NCBI RefSeq assembly: GCF_000165425.1 | Contig: NW_001799636.1 | Coordinates: 62,001-126,000 of the forward strand | DNA from: Paramecium tetraurelia | Taxonomy: Eukaryota; Ciliophora; Oligohymenophorea; Peniculida; Parameciidae | Reading direction: 5' to 3' | DNA: 64,000 bases | Part shown: piece after piece, positions 36,163-47,177 of the stretch | Numbering within the stretch: the first letter of the stretch is position 1 | Layout: the number at the start of each line of letters is the position of its first letter | The notes under the pieces: model-generated | The model's input: the letters and a program-made list of their open reading frames with translations, nothing else | Database searches by the model: none | What the model was told of the DNA's origin: nothing | Position numbers and translations under genes: made by a program

Positions 36163-38095
36163 TCATTATTTGTGATGTTTCTTGCTCTTATAGTGACTTT
36201 TATGATGTTTCTTTCCTTTGCTCTTAGATTTCTCTTAATCATTAAAATCGTAATTGGGCTAAATTTCTCCTGGTTCAGGTTCATGTTCTTATTTTACATT
36301 TTTAGTTTTCTCTGGTTCTACTTAGCTGAGATCTTGTCGAACAGAGCCTTCCTCTTTTGATTTCTTTTCCTTCTTCTCCTTTTTCTCCTTCTTCTTTTTC
36401 TTCTTTCTCTCACTCTAATCTTTTTCAGAAGTTTATTATTATTATTATATAGGTTCTTCTTGAATTTACGTAGATTATTATTATTATTATTATTACTATT
36501 AGATCTATTGCTATTATTATTAATTAACTATAGGTACGATAGGTATTTGCTAGGATTAGGTTTGTTATTATTATGATTACAGTTACTATAGATTGGCAAC
36601 AAATGATTCATATTGCGCCTTCTTTTGCTCTTCAACCAATCCAGCAAGTTTTGGGTTCTCCTGAATCTTTTAATTGATGATTGGTAACATCTCCTCATAA
36701 GATTTGTAATCAGGCAATGATTTTAATAATTTAATGTATCTTTTACACATCTTCTTATATCGCTTGGACTGAATGTTGGACGACTGCTTGATGTTTTCTT
36801 AGAAGTAACGATAATAATATTTTTTCTCGTGTGATGGCATTTTGGTCCAAATCTGATTATCAAAAAAGTAAGCATCCACTTCCTCAAAGCTAACATTGGT
36901 TAACACCTTGACTCCCTTTTATTAGAGATGCATCTTTAACTCCGATTTATACAACTAGTGGTTCTGCTTTAAATGTGATATGAAATCTAAAAACAACTCA
37001 TGAGGCTGTGAGCCTGGCTATCCGAGCATGCAAATAAATCTATCATCTTATTATATTGTCTATACAAATTAACCCCATTTAGTCTTGTGTGTCAACAAGC
37101 CTTCGGCCAGGTGTTCCTAGAGCAATTCCCTGAAGTTGATCCTATTCTACCTGTATTTAGAAATGATTGACTATCTCCATTGCTCATAGAGAGGATTGAT
37201 GACCTAAATATGGAGAGAATGTACCTCTTCAAAGACTCCGAGAGCATCGATTGGCAACATCTGTTACAAGAGTCTATCCTGACTGAATAACTTTAAGCAC
37301 TCCTCCCAAGTGGAACTATGACTTAAGACTCCTATTTCTATATGTCTTTGTAACCTCTTTCTGAAATCCTCAGTGGTAGTTTTGCGATTCTCCTTCATCT
37401 GCTCTTACTCTTGCTTATATAACTTATCTAAATAATCCTGGAATAAATTTTCCCTTTCCTTTTCATCAGGGATTGCTTTCCATCTTGCATCTGTAACAAG
37501 ATAACTTTATACTTTCCATAACTTTATGTCCGAAGAGAGGATCTTATGTTCCTCCAACATCTTCATAAAATCCTCCTTCGCCATACTAAACTTGGTCTTG
37601 TTCTCCTCCTTCTCTTGCTTTTTCATCTCTTCCAAATATTGATTATAGATCTTCTTTTTGTGACTAATACTCACTATACATTTCCATCTTGAATCGCTTT
37701 ACAATTGCTTAACGACTGAATCCCACTTTACACTAGATGTAATCTTATTATCCTTCAGTAATTGAGTGAATTAGTCAATCGGATTTGGCGGGATGATGTC
37801 CTCTTCCTCTCCTGATCTGCACTAATATTATATTTCCATACGTATATTGCTCCTCTTCTGGCTTCTGCCATTTACTCTCTCTCGTTATGCGATTGTACCA
37901 ATATGGTTTACCATCTTCGGTCAAGTATTATTGCCATTCCTCCTCAACTTCTGATTCCTCATCCTGTAAACATTCTGGCTTGTCCCACTGAGATTGTCCT
38001 GTCTTCACATTGTAGTAATACGTCTGTCCATTCGCAGATGAGTGTTTTGACCAATAACCTCTTTCAATGTCTACTTCCTTCTCTATGCTATCCAT
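36163..38095 (-). CDS. PRP40/TCERG1-type splicing factor with WW and FF domains
   Basis: 635 residues with one intron at 37817-37841 (ends CAG). Two WW domains open the protein (GYWSKHSSANGQTYYYNVKT-GQSQWDKP; WQQYLTEDGKPYWYNRIT-ESKWQKP). FF-type repeats follow, for example PIDQFTQLLKDNKI..SVKWDSV..SDSRWK and KEDFMKMLEEHKIL..LWK..TDARWKAI. Then comes a polyglutamine tract written with TAA/TAG codons, and a lysine/histidine-rich tail (KGKKHHKSHYKSKKHHK). PRP40 bridges U1 snRNP to the branch-point complex; TCERG1/CA150 is a related transcription-splicing factor. Two tandem N-terminal WW domains followed directly by FF repeats favour PRP40. Confidence 0.92.
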
Positions 38096-38175
38096 TAAAT
38101 TATTTTAATAATTATTTATTACCTGCACCAAATATATGAACTGATATATTTATAAATTCAAAATCAAATAATAAA

Positions 38176-39341
38176 ATGGAAAATTCAAAATCAGAAATTC
38201 TTCATTGGATCAATGCCCTTCTTAAAGTAATACATTCTAAATACAATAGACAAACTTTACCAAAATAGAACAACTGGGCAATGGAGTGGCATACTGCAAA
38301 CTATTAAATATGATTGATCCAACTTGTTTGAATCCTTCTAAAATAGTACTAAAAACTAAAACACAAATTGATCACATCAGCAATCTCAAGCTCTTCCAAA
38401 ATGCTATGTAGAAACTTCACATGAAGAAGCAATTTGATATTGACAAAGTTAGCAAATGTTACTTCCATGAAAATTACGACCTAGCCTTGTTTTTAAAGAA
38501 ATAACACACCTTGAGATTTGCTGGCATAAATAAAGAAAACACATCCATCAACAATTCCATTATCTATGAAAATCACCCGAATATTCTTGAAGAGCAACAA
38601 ACTACTAATAATGCCTTGCTCACCTAAATAGCATCTATTATGCAGACTACAGATTTAGCTGAATCCAAGGTGTTATAAACAATCAATTTATTGAAATCAC
38701 ATAACATTATTAATTAAAGCACTCACTTCATCGAAAATAATACAATGTATGATAGTACCAACAATATATTTAACATGTTTAACAACTCTAATCAAAATGT
38801 ATTTAATACAGACAATCTATTCAAAACAGATTCAAAAAATAAACAATCTCTGGAATAGTAAAACAATTTACTTTGTGAAACTCCAGAAATGCTTCTTGAT
38901 CCTCATCAGAACAATGAGGATATATTTGAACACTAATCTTCATCCAAATTGATAATGAAAATCTAATCATAATCAAAACTTTAATTGGAAATTAAGAAGG
39001 AAACCCCAAATTTTTGTGAATCTCCATTTATTCAACAACCACAACAAAATAGTCTTGCTGAATTCATCAAATCAGAAAGCAAATAGTAATAACAATACAT
39101 GCAATAATACTCAATGCAAAAGTAATTGCAAATGTAAAATCAAATAAATAATAACCCTCCACAAGAATATCAATCCCCATTTAGAGATTAGGTCATTTAA
39201 TAGTAGTTGTCTTAATAGAAGGAAATATTCAATTAGACTACAAATCCTTAAGTGTTTTCCTCGTACAAAAAGGAAACCCCTTAAAATAACAATTCTATGT
39301 TCTATTCCTGTAAGGATTAAGGAGCAATAATTGAAGAATGA
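38176..39341 (+). CDS. EB1/MAPRE family microtubule plus-end protein
   Basis: 380 residues, intron 38227-38249. The calponin-homology domain of EB1 is clear: ILHWINALLKTNFTKIEQL, GNGVAYCKLLNMIDPTCLN, HISNLKLFQNAMQKLHMKK, YDLALFLKKQ. EB1 binds growing microtubule ends through this domain. The remaining ~250 residues are rich in N, Q and S without an obvious EB-homology dimerisation coil, and end SCKDQGAIIEE; the acidic E-E ending recalls, but does not match, the EEY/F tail. A diverged EB1 relative is therefore the safest name. Divergent from the PRP40-type gene with 80 bp between starts. The next plus-strand ATG lies only 16 nt beyond its stop. Confidence 0.87.
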
Positions 39342-39357
39342 TAATAATATTAATTAT

Positions 39358-39861
39358 ATGATTTTATTATTATTATTTTTTTTAGTTAAATCAGAAGTTG
39401 AAACACAAGGCAATATCGTGTTGTATAGGAAGGATGCCTAGTATACCTACATAGATTTAGACACTTGCCCAATCTTATATTATAAGTAGCCTACATATTC
39501 TTCAGCAACTTTATAATTAACATGGCCACAATTCTGTTAATCAATATAGGTAGCTGATTTCCCTGAACCAACAACCTTGGATGTTATTTAATAAAGTTCA
39601 GAAGCTCAGAAACTATCTACTGATACAAGATATGAGAAATATTACTGCACTGCATTAAAAGAATTATCAGATATAGGTACAGATGCCTGTTGTTGCAAAC
39701 CTGAAAACATAGATACAGAGCTTTCTACTTAGGGATTGACGGCCGTCATCGTAGTTCCAATAGTATTTTTTATTGGCGGATTGATTATGGCAAAATTGAA
39801 TTCTCATAATAGTCGAACAGCATGGATTCATGAATTTGAATAAGCATTATCGAAGGCTTGA
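39358..39861 (+). CDS. Small type I membrane protein, unknown
   Basis: 167 residues, no intron. A leucine-rich signal peptide (MILLLLFFLVKS) is followed by ~120 residues with five or six cysteines (CPILYY, WPQFCQSIQ, YYCTALKEL, DACCCKPE), one membrane span (LTAVIVVPIVFFIGGLIMA) and a short tail. The cysteines suggest a disulphide-bonded lumenal domain. No family is recognised. The start codon is only 16 nt after the EB1 stop, so its promoter must lie inside the EB1 gene, or the annotated start is too far upstream. Confidence 0.65.
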
Positions 39862-39934
39862 GTTGATAACATTAAAATAAATTAAAATATATATGATATA
39901 GTCATAAAAATAATAATACCCTTATTGGTCTAAA

Positions 39935-41134
39935 ATGCTGGAGAATTAATTGTAGGAGAAACAACAAAATGATTTTCAATTCAAATAGGATCAAGAATTA
40001 AGAAAGCAGAGGTATAAATAAGAATTATAAACTGATATGATGCTTCATCAATAAAAGAAATAAGTGTAACAAAGTTAAAATCAACAACTGGAATCTATAA
40101 TGCTGGAAACTTTAAGATAGAGAGAATCCAAGAAATTAAAGGAAATGGAGGAAAGGAAGATCAAGTAAATTCAGACCAGTTTGGATAACCTTAATAATCT
40201 GATGATTAAAAAGAAAATGAATTTGGAGAGATCATATAACAACTAATAATTAGATAAGGAATTCATTAGACAGGAATAGATGAGGGAAATGAAAACTATA
40301 GAGGAAAAAAAATAAAAAAAAGAAGAAGAAGCAAAATTATTAAAAGTTACATACGATGATATGATCAACAATAAAAGATAATTGAGATAGGAGCTATAAC
40401 AAAATGCTCCAACATCCATTCCAACATTAATTAATGAATAAAGTAAAGCTAAAATAGATACAAAGAAATATCAAGTAGAATTATAAAAGCAGCTTGAATA
40501 AAAATAAAAATAATTGGAAGAGTTGAGATTGAAGAAGATTGAAGAAAGGTAAAAAGTGGAATAGAAGATAGAATTCGAAAAGCAAAAGATGATGGAGAAT
40601 AAACTAAAAAATTATCAAGCATATAAATAATATGAGACTGAGAATTATGAATTGTTATTAGATAGAAAATAATAGTAATAGAGTAATCCATCAGAATTGA
40701 AACTACTCCAAAATCCATCTTAAAGCAAATTACCAAGAATTTATTAAGATAACTATTATCCAATAGAACGTAAAAAACAATTAGAATTACTCGATAGAGA
40801 TCTTCTAAAGTATTAATTATTACAATAGCAGCAAAATATTATAAATCATAACCATACAATTCTCTCCCCTGTCTAAGATAAAGTATAAGATGGGACTAAA
40901 TCTGAGAGTTCAAAACAGACTAAATAATCCAAATAATCTAAATAAGCTTCAAATACTTTAAATTAATTAGTTCCATAACAATAATAGCAGCAACAAGTCT
41001 AGGTCTCCACTCCATCTCAAAAATCCAGAAATTCGAAACTAAACCCACAAAACCCGATTGTTCATTTGAATTAAAGATATGTTCCAAAAAAAAGAAGTTT
41101 TAATATTGTAACAGGAATTATCACTCCTAATTGA
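39935..41134 (+). CDS. Glutamine-rich coiled-coil protein
   Basis: 399 residues, intronless. The protein is nearly all charged helix (ESIMLETLRQRESKKLKEME, QEQMREMKTIEEKKQKKEEE, EELRLKKIEERQKVEQKIEF) and then a low-complexity Q/S/K region; many Q are TAA/TAG codons. Trichohyalin-like coils of this type are frequent in basal-body and ciliary proteins, but no family can be named. It lies between the small membrane-protein gene and copy B of the trichocyst-like pair, all on the plus strand. Confidence 0.7.
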
Positions 41135-41350
41135 TTAACCTCATTTATTGACTCAAATGTAATTAAATATTTATAATAATATCTATGTATCATCTTCATT
41201 TTAGAGATGTTAAACACATGACTCTGCCTAGTTATTGCTAGAAGCATGAAATTATGAAACAATTATTTCAATATTTTATTGTATCTTTTTAATCATTTCA
41301 ATTAATAAAAGAATTTAAGCAAGCATTATAATTTATAAAAAACGAATTCA

Positions 41351-42592
41351 ATGGCATATTAAAAAATTGTTTTAATAGCTCTGATTTGTGTTGTCACATG
41401 TACAAGGATTGAAAAGTAATATATGAATATGAGATAAGTAATTAAGGGGTGATGGATTAATATGTGAATACAGGTGTTTAATAGTAGATAGAGGAATTAA
41501 CATAATCAAAGATTGGACATTTTGTGGTAGATTTGGCTGAAGTTTCAATGAGAGTAACAGGAGCTATTGATTCACTAAGAGATGGTGTTAAAGCATTTGG
41601 AAGATAAATTGAAGAGAGATTGAAATTAGAAAATACATAATGGGAAGCAGTTGAAGGTGAACATAATGCCAAAGTTATATCACTTAGTTCATAAGCTAAT
41701 TAAGCTGAATTTGATATCAATAGAGAAAAGAAAGTATTGAATTCTGAATTGATTCCTAGACTTCATGAATTAGATGATGTATATTATTATTATTATTATT
41801 ATTATATTTATAGATATTATTAGGACTTAAAGCTAAATAAACAGATAATACTTAATCATTTAAAGAAGCTGAAGCTGCAAGAAATACATAAAATTAATCA
41901 TTTCAATTAACAACTACTGAATTTACAGATGCACTTAGAAATATAGATGAAGCATTAGATTTATTAACTGATTTATTTAAATCTGGTGATGTAAGAGCTG
42001 CTTTTATTCAAATTACAGATGAATAAAAACATAAAATCAATAAATCATTGAAATAAGTTAAATCTAATACTGAAAACTTTGGACATTAATATTCATCATT
42101 CATTTAAGCATTAACTAATTTAACTGAAAGATTTGATTTCAAAGATAGATAAGTTTTAAACGAAATCTGTGATTTCTTAAATAGTTTAAGATTGAATATA
42201 TTTGATGCTTTAACCAAAGCTTATAAAGATGAAGACAGTTAAAAATATTAACATTCCTTAAGAACATAATAATTAACAGCTGAAAAAACAGTCTTTGATT
42301 AATAATATGCTGATTTCTATTAAGAAAGAGAAGATAAAACTGTTAGAATCTCTGATGTCTAAACCATGATATCAACCAGATAAGCTGATCTTAAAGCCTA
42401 TTAAGATAGATTAAGAACTCAAAATAATAACTATTCAGCCAATCTTAAAATACATGATGATATTGTGGTAATCATCTATCATATTCATAGGCTTCTGTTC
42501 AATAAGAATTAGCTGTACTAGCTAAAGCATTATAACTTGTTTAAACACCACCATTCTTAGATTTCTTAAATGCAAGAATAACAAAAGCATGA
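41351..42592 (+). CDS. Trichocyst matrix protein-like gene, copy B
   Basis: 386 residues, introns 41416-41438 (ends AAG), 41779-41813 (35 nt with TTA/TAT repeats) and 42468-42490 (23 nt). Signal peptide MAYQKIVLIALICVVTC, then the same coiled coil and C-terminus (LVQTPPFLDFLNARITKA) as copy A. From 41391 to 42595 the sequence matches copy A in reverse orientation; the only difference I found is one extra base in copy A's third intron, which splicing removes. The signal peptides and 5' and 3' flanks are unrelated. Probable role: structural component of the trichocyst core. It is tail-to-tail with MSH6, stops 65 nt apart. Confidence 0.8.
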
Positions 42593-42595
42593 GTT
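41391..42595 (+). repeat. Inverted near-identical repeat, arm B (1,205 bp)
   Basis: Partner of arm A. About 19 kb of unrelated genes lie between the arms. Exons and introns, including the 35-nt microsatellite intron, are equally conserved, which argues for a recent copy or conversion event instead of selection on protein sequence. Confidence 0.9.
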
Positions 42596-42657
42596 AATAA
42601 TAATTGATATCAAACTGCTATAAAATAAATGTTTTAGAGTCAATAATTTAACTATGA

Positions 42658-45600
42658 TCATACTAGCTCTGTTAAGATTTGATTAAATTTTTGAAGAATC
42701 TCTCTATTCTTTTTAATATTGGATTCTTCTTTTGTGATCCTCGTTTCCATTTATTTGGCTGTTTAAATGACCTCTTATGGGATACCAGCTTTCAATGCTA
42801 CATTGGTAGAAAAACTCCTTTCAGCAACCCCTTCAACTAATTTGTATCTAAAGATAAGTTAATCCTTATTCTAATAATATAGCATAACACACTGGTTGAT
42901 ATTCTTAAACAATTCAAATTCATCCAACAAGATGTGATAATGTGTAGCAAATATAGTCAAGGGTTTGATTTTTTCTTATAAATATCTTAGAACTGCAGAA
43001 GCCAGAGCTATACCATCATATGTTGAGGTTCCTCTTCCTAATTCGTCTATTATAACAAAACTTTTAGAGGTGGAATGATCTAGTATTGTCTTGGTTTCCT
43101 CGAGCTCTATGAAAAAGGTGGATTTTCCCTCTAATAATCTATCTGTAGCTCCAAGTCTACAGAAGATCCTATCAAAAGGAGTTAAAGAAAATGAATTTGC
43201 TGGCACTGCACATCCAATTTATGCTAAAATGATAGAAACTCCAATTAATCTTAACAAAGTAGACTTGCCACTCATGTTTGGACCTGTTAATAAGAGAGTA
43301 TCAATAGAATCACTAAATTTGATTGTGTTTGGCACCCATTCTATGCTTGTATCTTTTAGTAAACATGGATGATATGCTTCAACCAGTTTAAATTCTCTCT
43401 CATCAGAATCTTTATTTATTTTTGGAAAACAGGAAGCCATCTTCTACTCCTTTGATACTATTGCTAAAGAAATTCTAAAGGATATATAAATAAACTTACA
43501 GACAATCAGCTTCAGAGAGAAATGATATTAATTAAAGGAATTCTTTCCTATAAGAATAGAATTTTGTAAAATATTCATTTATAAAGGGAAGTAACTTTTA
43601 GGAGAGTTCGTGTTCTGCTAATTTTAATTAATGTAGTTATTCTTCTATAAATGGAGTCTAAAACCTTTCATATTCTGGCGTTTTTGAAGTGATTATTAAT
43701 TCTTTATGTTTCTATTTATTCGACAATTAATTTTCAGGTATTTACATTTGATATCGTATTTTTGAATGGTAGTAAATGATATCAGGACATTTTAATTTAC
43801 TTTTCCACTTTTCAAGTTCATCTTAAAGTGAATCTGTGATGTCTGTTATTTTAGTCAAAGTCTCATCATATTCTGAACTGGCTCCTTAAATTGGTTTTGG
43901 TTCATTATCCTCCATATTCAGACATTTTTCTAATTCATTGAGTGATTATTTTAAAATTTAAGTATTCTATTTATAATTAAAGATGTCCTACAATTTTTAA
44001 GACTTAAAATTATTGTTATCTTGATCAAATATCTTAAATGCCTCTGCAGCTTATCTAACATTACTCAATACATTCTTAATTTCCTTCAATTTAGTTTTGC
44101 CACAAGATGGTACAGCTTTTAATTTGTGAGAATGAATTGTATTGAAACATCTAATGATTGCACGCTCTAGATCTGGTAATGAACTAATCTTCTTCTGGAA
44201 TTCATAACATTAAGGTAGAAAATTACAAAGTTCTTTAACACATTGTTATCTTTCAATAATCGAATTATAGTTTTATAATGGACTCTAAACCCATTTAGTG
44301 AGGAGTCTCTTACCAGGATAAGTAGAGCATCGATCCAAATAACTAAATAAACTGTCTGAATTGGTCACTTTTGTTTTAAGATTTACATCAAAGATTTCTA
44401 AACTTTCTAATGTTTATGCATCTAAATAAAGGTGAGCGCTACGGATCATATTTGAATCTAGGAAATTGAACTTCCCTCTTCTGTAAACTGAATTACTAAT
44501 TAGAAGTTATCTCAGATAACTTAACAGGATATAGAAAGATTGGAGAACGTAATAATAAGAATAAAAGTTAGATTCATTATCTTCCTAGTTTGATGACTTT
44601 TTTTCATGATTAAACTGAGTCTCCAATTCTATTAAGAGTGTAGGATAATCCTAACTCAATTAATAATTCTCAGCACATTATTCTTCTCGAATCTCTTATT
44701 TTGATATTTAATTGATATTCATTTTTTATTCAGATTGATTTTTTTGAACAGGTAAAGCTAGGTCATCTAATTATTTTGATTTATGATTAGTTTGTTTGTT
44801 GTGTAATTCCAAATATTCAATTTTTAATTGATGAAATATAAACTAACAATCACTGAAGGGTAATTAGGAAATGACAACAGTAGGGTGACAAATATTTCTA
44901 TATTATATGTTGATTATATGTATACTTGATAATCCGTTCAATCTCATATGGAATACTACATAAGATGACTTCGACAGGTTTAGTATTATAAATAACAGAT
45001 TTTAGATGATTGGATTATGCATCATCATAGAATTAATCAAAAGAAAATTGGTTAGTAGTGCAATCAACAATTGAGACTCCGTATATGTAAGAGTGGCCTT
45101 TCGAATTAGCTGGTGCATTTGAAAACACCAATACTAATAGATTCCTTTATTCATATGAATCTGTGTCTCCTAACTCTTGTAGAGTGCCTCTAGTTATCAT
45201 TTAAGTGATTTCTCTTCTAATTATTTCTCCATCCTCTTTGTTAGTCTTATCTGAAAACTCCTATTGATCAATCATCATGATTTTGTATCCTTTTTCTAAC
45301 AAAGCCCTCTAATATATTGGCAATTGATTATCATAGATAGTTAAACAAGGTGTATCTTTTCCCCAGAATCCTAGATAACGATTGAACATTTAAGCAATGA
45401 CAATAGCATCATTATAAAGCACAGCTATCCAACTACCACATCTAAAGAATGCAATGAATTCAAAATTATTCTTCTTTACATTCCAATATTACTTGAATAT
45501 TGGTGACAATTTTTCATATTCATAATTTGAAATGTATAGAGTCGAAGGATTGTAATTTGGTTCATTCGGTCTTCTCCCTTTAGAATCTCGAATATTTTCA

Positions 45601-45965
45601 GGTTGCAGGAATGTTGGTAATGTTTGTAGAGCCAATTTAAAATACTCTTTATCTCTTTTTGTTGGTTATTACTCCTTTTAATGTAATTTTTATTCTTATT
45701 ATTCAGACTTTTTAGGTTGTTTACTTTACTTTGCTCCCTTAGATTTCTATCTACGATTAGACTTGTCTTGCTTATCATCTTCAATTTTATGTTAAGAAGA
45801 AGGTTATTCTTTTGATGCTTCAGGAGTGTTATCATTATGATTATCATCGTCATCTTTTTTTGCTCTGCTTGTTGATCTATTTCTCTTAGTTGATTTATTC
45901 CTCTTTTGCTCCTTGGATATCTCGAAGAGCATGTCATCATTATCTGCATCTTCATTCTTACGCAT
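42658..45965 (-). CDS. MSH6: MutS homologue MSH6 (mismatch repair)
   Basis: 1,084 residues, introns 44898-44925 and 43475-43499. MSH6 pairs with MSH2 to recognise base mismatches. Diagnostic pieces are PTFLQPENIRDSKGRRPNE, STLYISNYEYEKLSP and IIRREITQMITRGT in the N-terminal domain; the lever/clamp region CSTYPGKRLLTKWVQSP; and the ATPase LLLTGPNMSGKSTLL (Walker A), STFFIELEETK, VIIDELGRGTSTYDGIALA (Walker B) and FATHYH. The basic N-terminus is short for MSH6 and no PCNA box was noticed. The mismatch-contact FxE motif appears altered: the aligned stretch reads FIAFFRCGSWIAVLYNDA, lacking the usual KxGKFYELY, so it may be a diverged MSH6-like paralogue. Divergent from a small gene with 60 bp between starts. 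Confidence 0.92.
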
Positions 45966-46025
45966 TTTGATTTGCTACGAAAATATTTCTTTAATTTAAT
46001 TTTAAATTTTTTGTCTCCATCCTTA

Positions 46026-46509
46026 ATGTCATCAGAGAGTAATAAAAAGCCTATAGTAATAATCCCACAACCTAACATGAATATTCGCAGATTGGAGATT
46101 GAATAAGTGGATTAGAGTGATGAATTAGAAGCTTCATCAGAAAAAATCTCAGAATAGCAATCAGATGATCCCTTTTTAAATTTTGTTGCCTCTTATTCAC
46201 TCTTCACCAATAATTCAGAGGATACTTAATTAGATCTCTGTTAAGTTCTGTAGCAACTCAATGATAAGATTTCAATCATGAAACCACCATCGAATCACTT
46301 ACTAGACTTTCATTAGTAATTATAAATTAAAGAAAATCAAATAAATGAATTAGCAGATACTCTCAAATAATTACCAGATTCCAAACTCTTCTCTTGTATT
46401 CAAGATGTTGAGAAGTAAAACTATCCTCACCTTATCTAGACTCTATTATAGACTATCCGTTGATTTTCAAGAGGAATTAAGAACTGCATAAAAACTAAGA
46501 ATTGTTTGA
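46026..46509 (+). CDS. Small acidic helical protein, unknown
   Basis: 152 residues with intron 46425-46449 (25 nt, GTAAAA...CTAG). Without splicing the frame ends at 46463; splicing gives the more protein-like ending VEKLYYRLSVDFQEELRTAQ. The N-terminus MSSESNKKPIVIIPQPNMNI is followed by an acidic, serine-rich stretch and helices (DLCQVLQQLNDKI, LADTLKQLPDSK). No membrane span or signal peptide. The product is not recognised. It shares a 60-bp divergent promoter region with MSH6. Confidence 0.6.
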
Positions 46510-46840
46510 TCTATTCTATATAACCATTAATATTTATGTTAAAATATTTAGCTTTATTTACATTGTGAAATTTCAATTTCTTCCTAATCTAAATCAATTA
46601 CGTTCATTTCATTTTGTTCTCTCCTTCTACTCCTATAATTTAGGTAGCATTGAATTTCTCCTTCTCCTATTCACAATTAAGAAGAATCATGAAATTCTCT
46701 TCGTTTTTTGATTGAATATCATCTCATTTGAAAGAGCAGGAGTTATTTATAATGATATTTGAAATTATTGGCTAACAGGAAGTGCAATAAAACGATTCAG
46801 TAAAATTAATACTATGTATAAGAAGATAATGAATATATAA
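46510..46840. other. AT-rich intergenic region between convergent small genes
   Basis: Roughly 330 bp with no supported gene. A plus-strand frame of aromatic and leucine-rich codons exists but looks like base composition, not protein. Confidence 0.5.
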
Positions 46841-47095
46841 TCATGAGGATTAGGGTATTAGTTGCCTACTATTTGGATTGGTAATCGGACTCTGAGACTA
46901 TCTTTTAGAATAAAGGGAATTTTAAGTGGCAGGCACCAAAACTGGTACTTCCACTATTTTATTCTGGTTGTAGTCAAAAATTCTAACAGTTTTCGACTTA
47001 TCAATTTTATTAGTATTTGAAGTGTATTTCCCTTCATTGTGTTTATTCTTTTGATTTTTATTCAGTTTATTAATTGAACTTTGACAGATTCCCAT
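46841..47095 (-). CDS. Small basic protein with MGxC lipidation motif
   Basis: 84 residues, no intron. The N-terminus MGICQSSINK fits N-myristoylation at Gly2 with a palmitoylatable cysteine at position 4, so a membrane-tethered cytosolic protein is likely. The remainder is basic and N/K/S-rich (RIFDYNQNKIVEVPVLVPAT) and ends QLIPQSS. Family unknown. It is short enough to arise by chance, but the ATG context and motif make it a reasonable gene. It lies 82 nt beyond the stop of the next minus-strand gene. Confidence 0.5.
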
Positions 47096-47177
47096 TTTTT
47101 ATAAGAGTGATTTTAAAAAACTAATAAATTAATATATTAAAACATAAATATCAAAACTAAATAGTGAGGACTGAATA

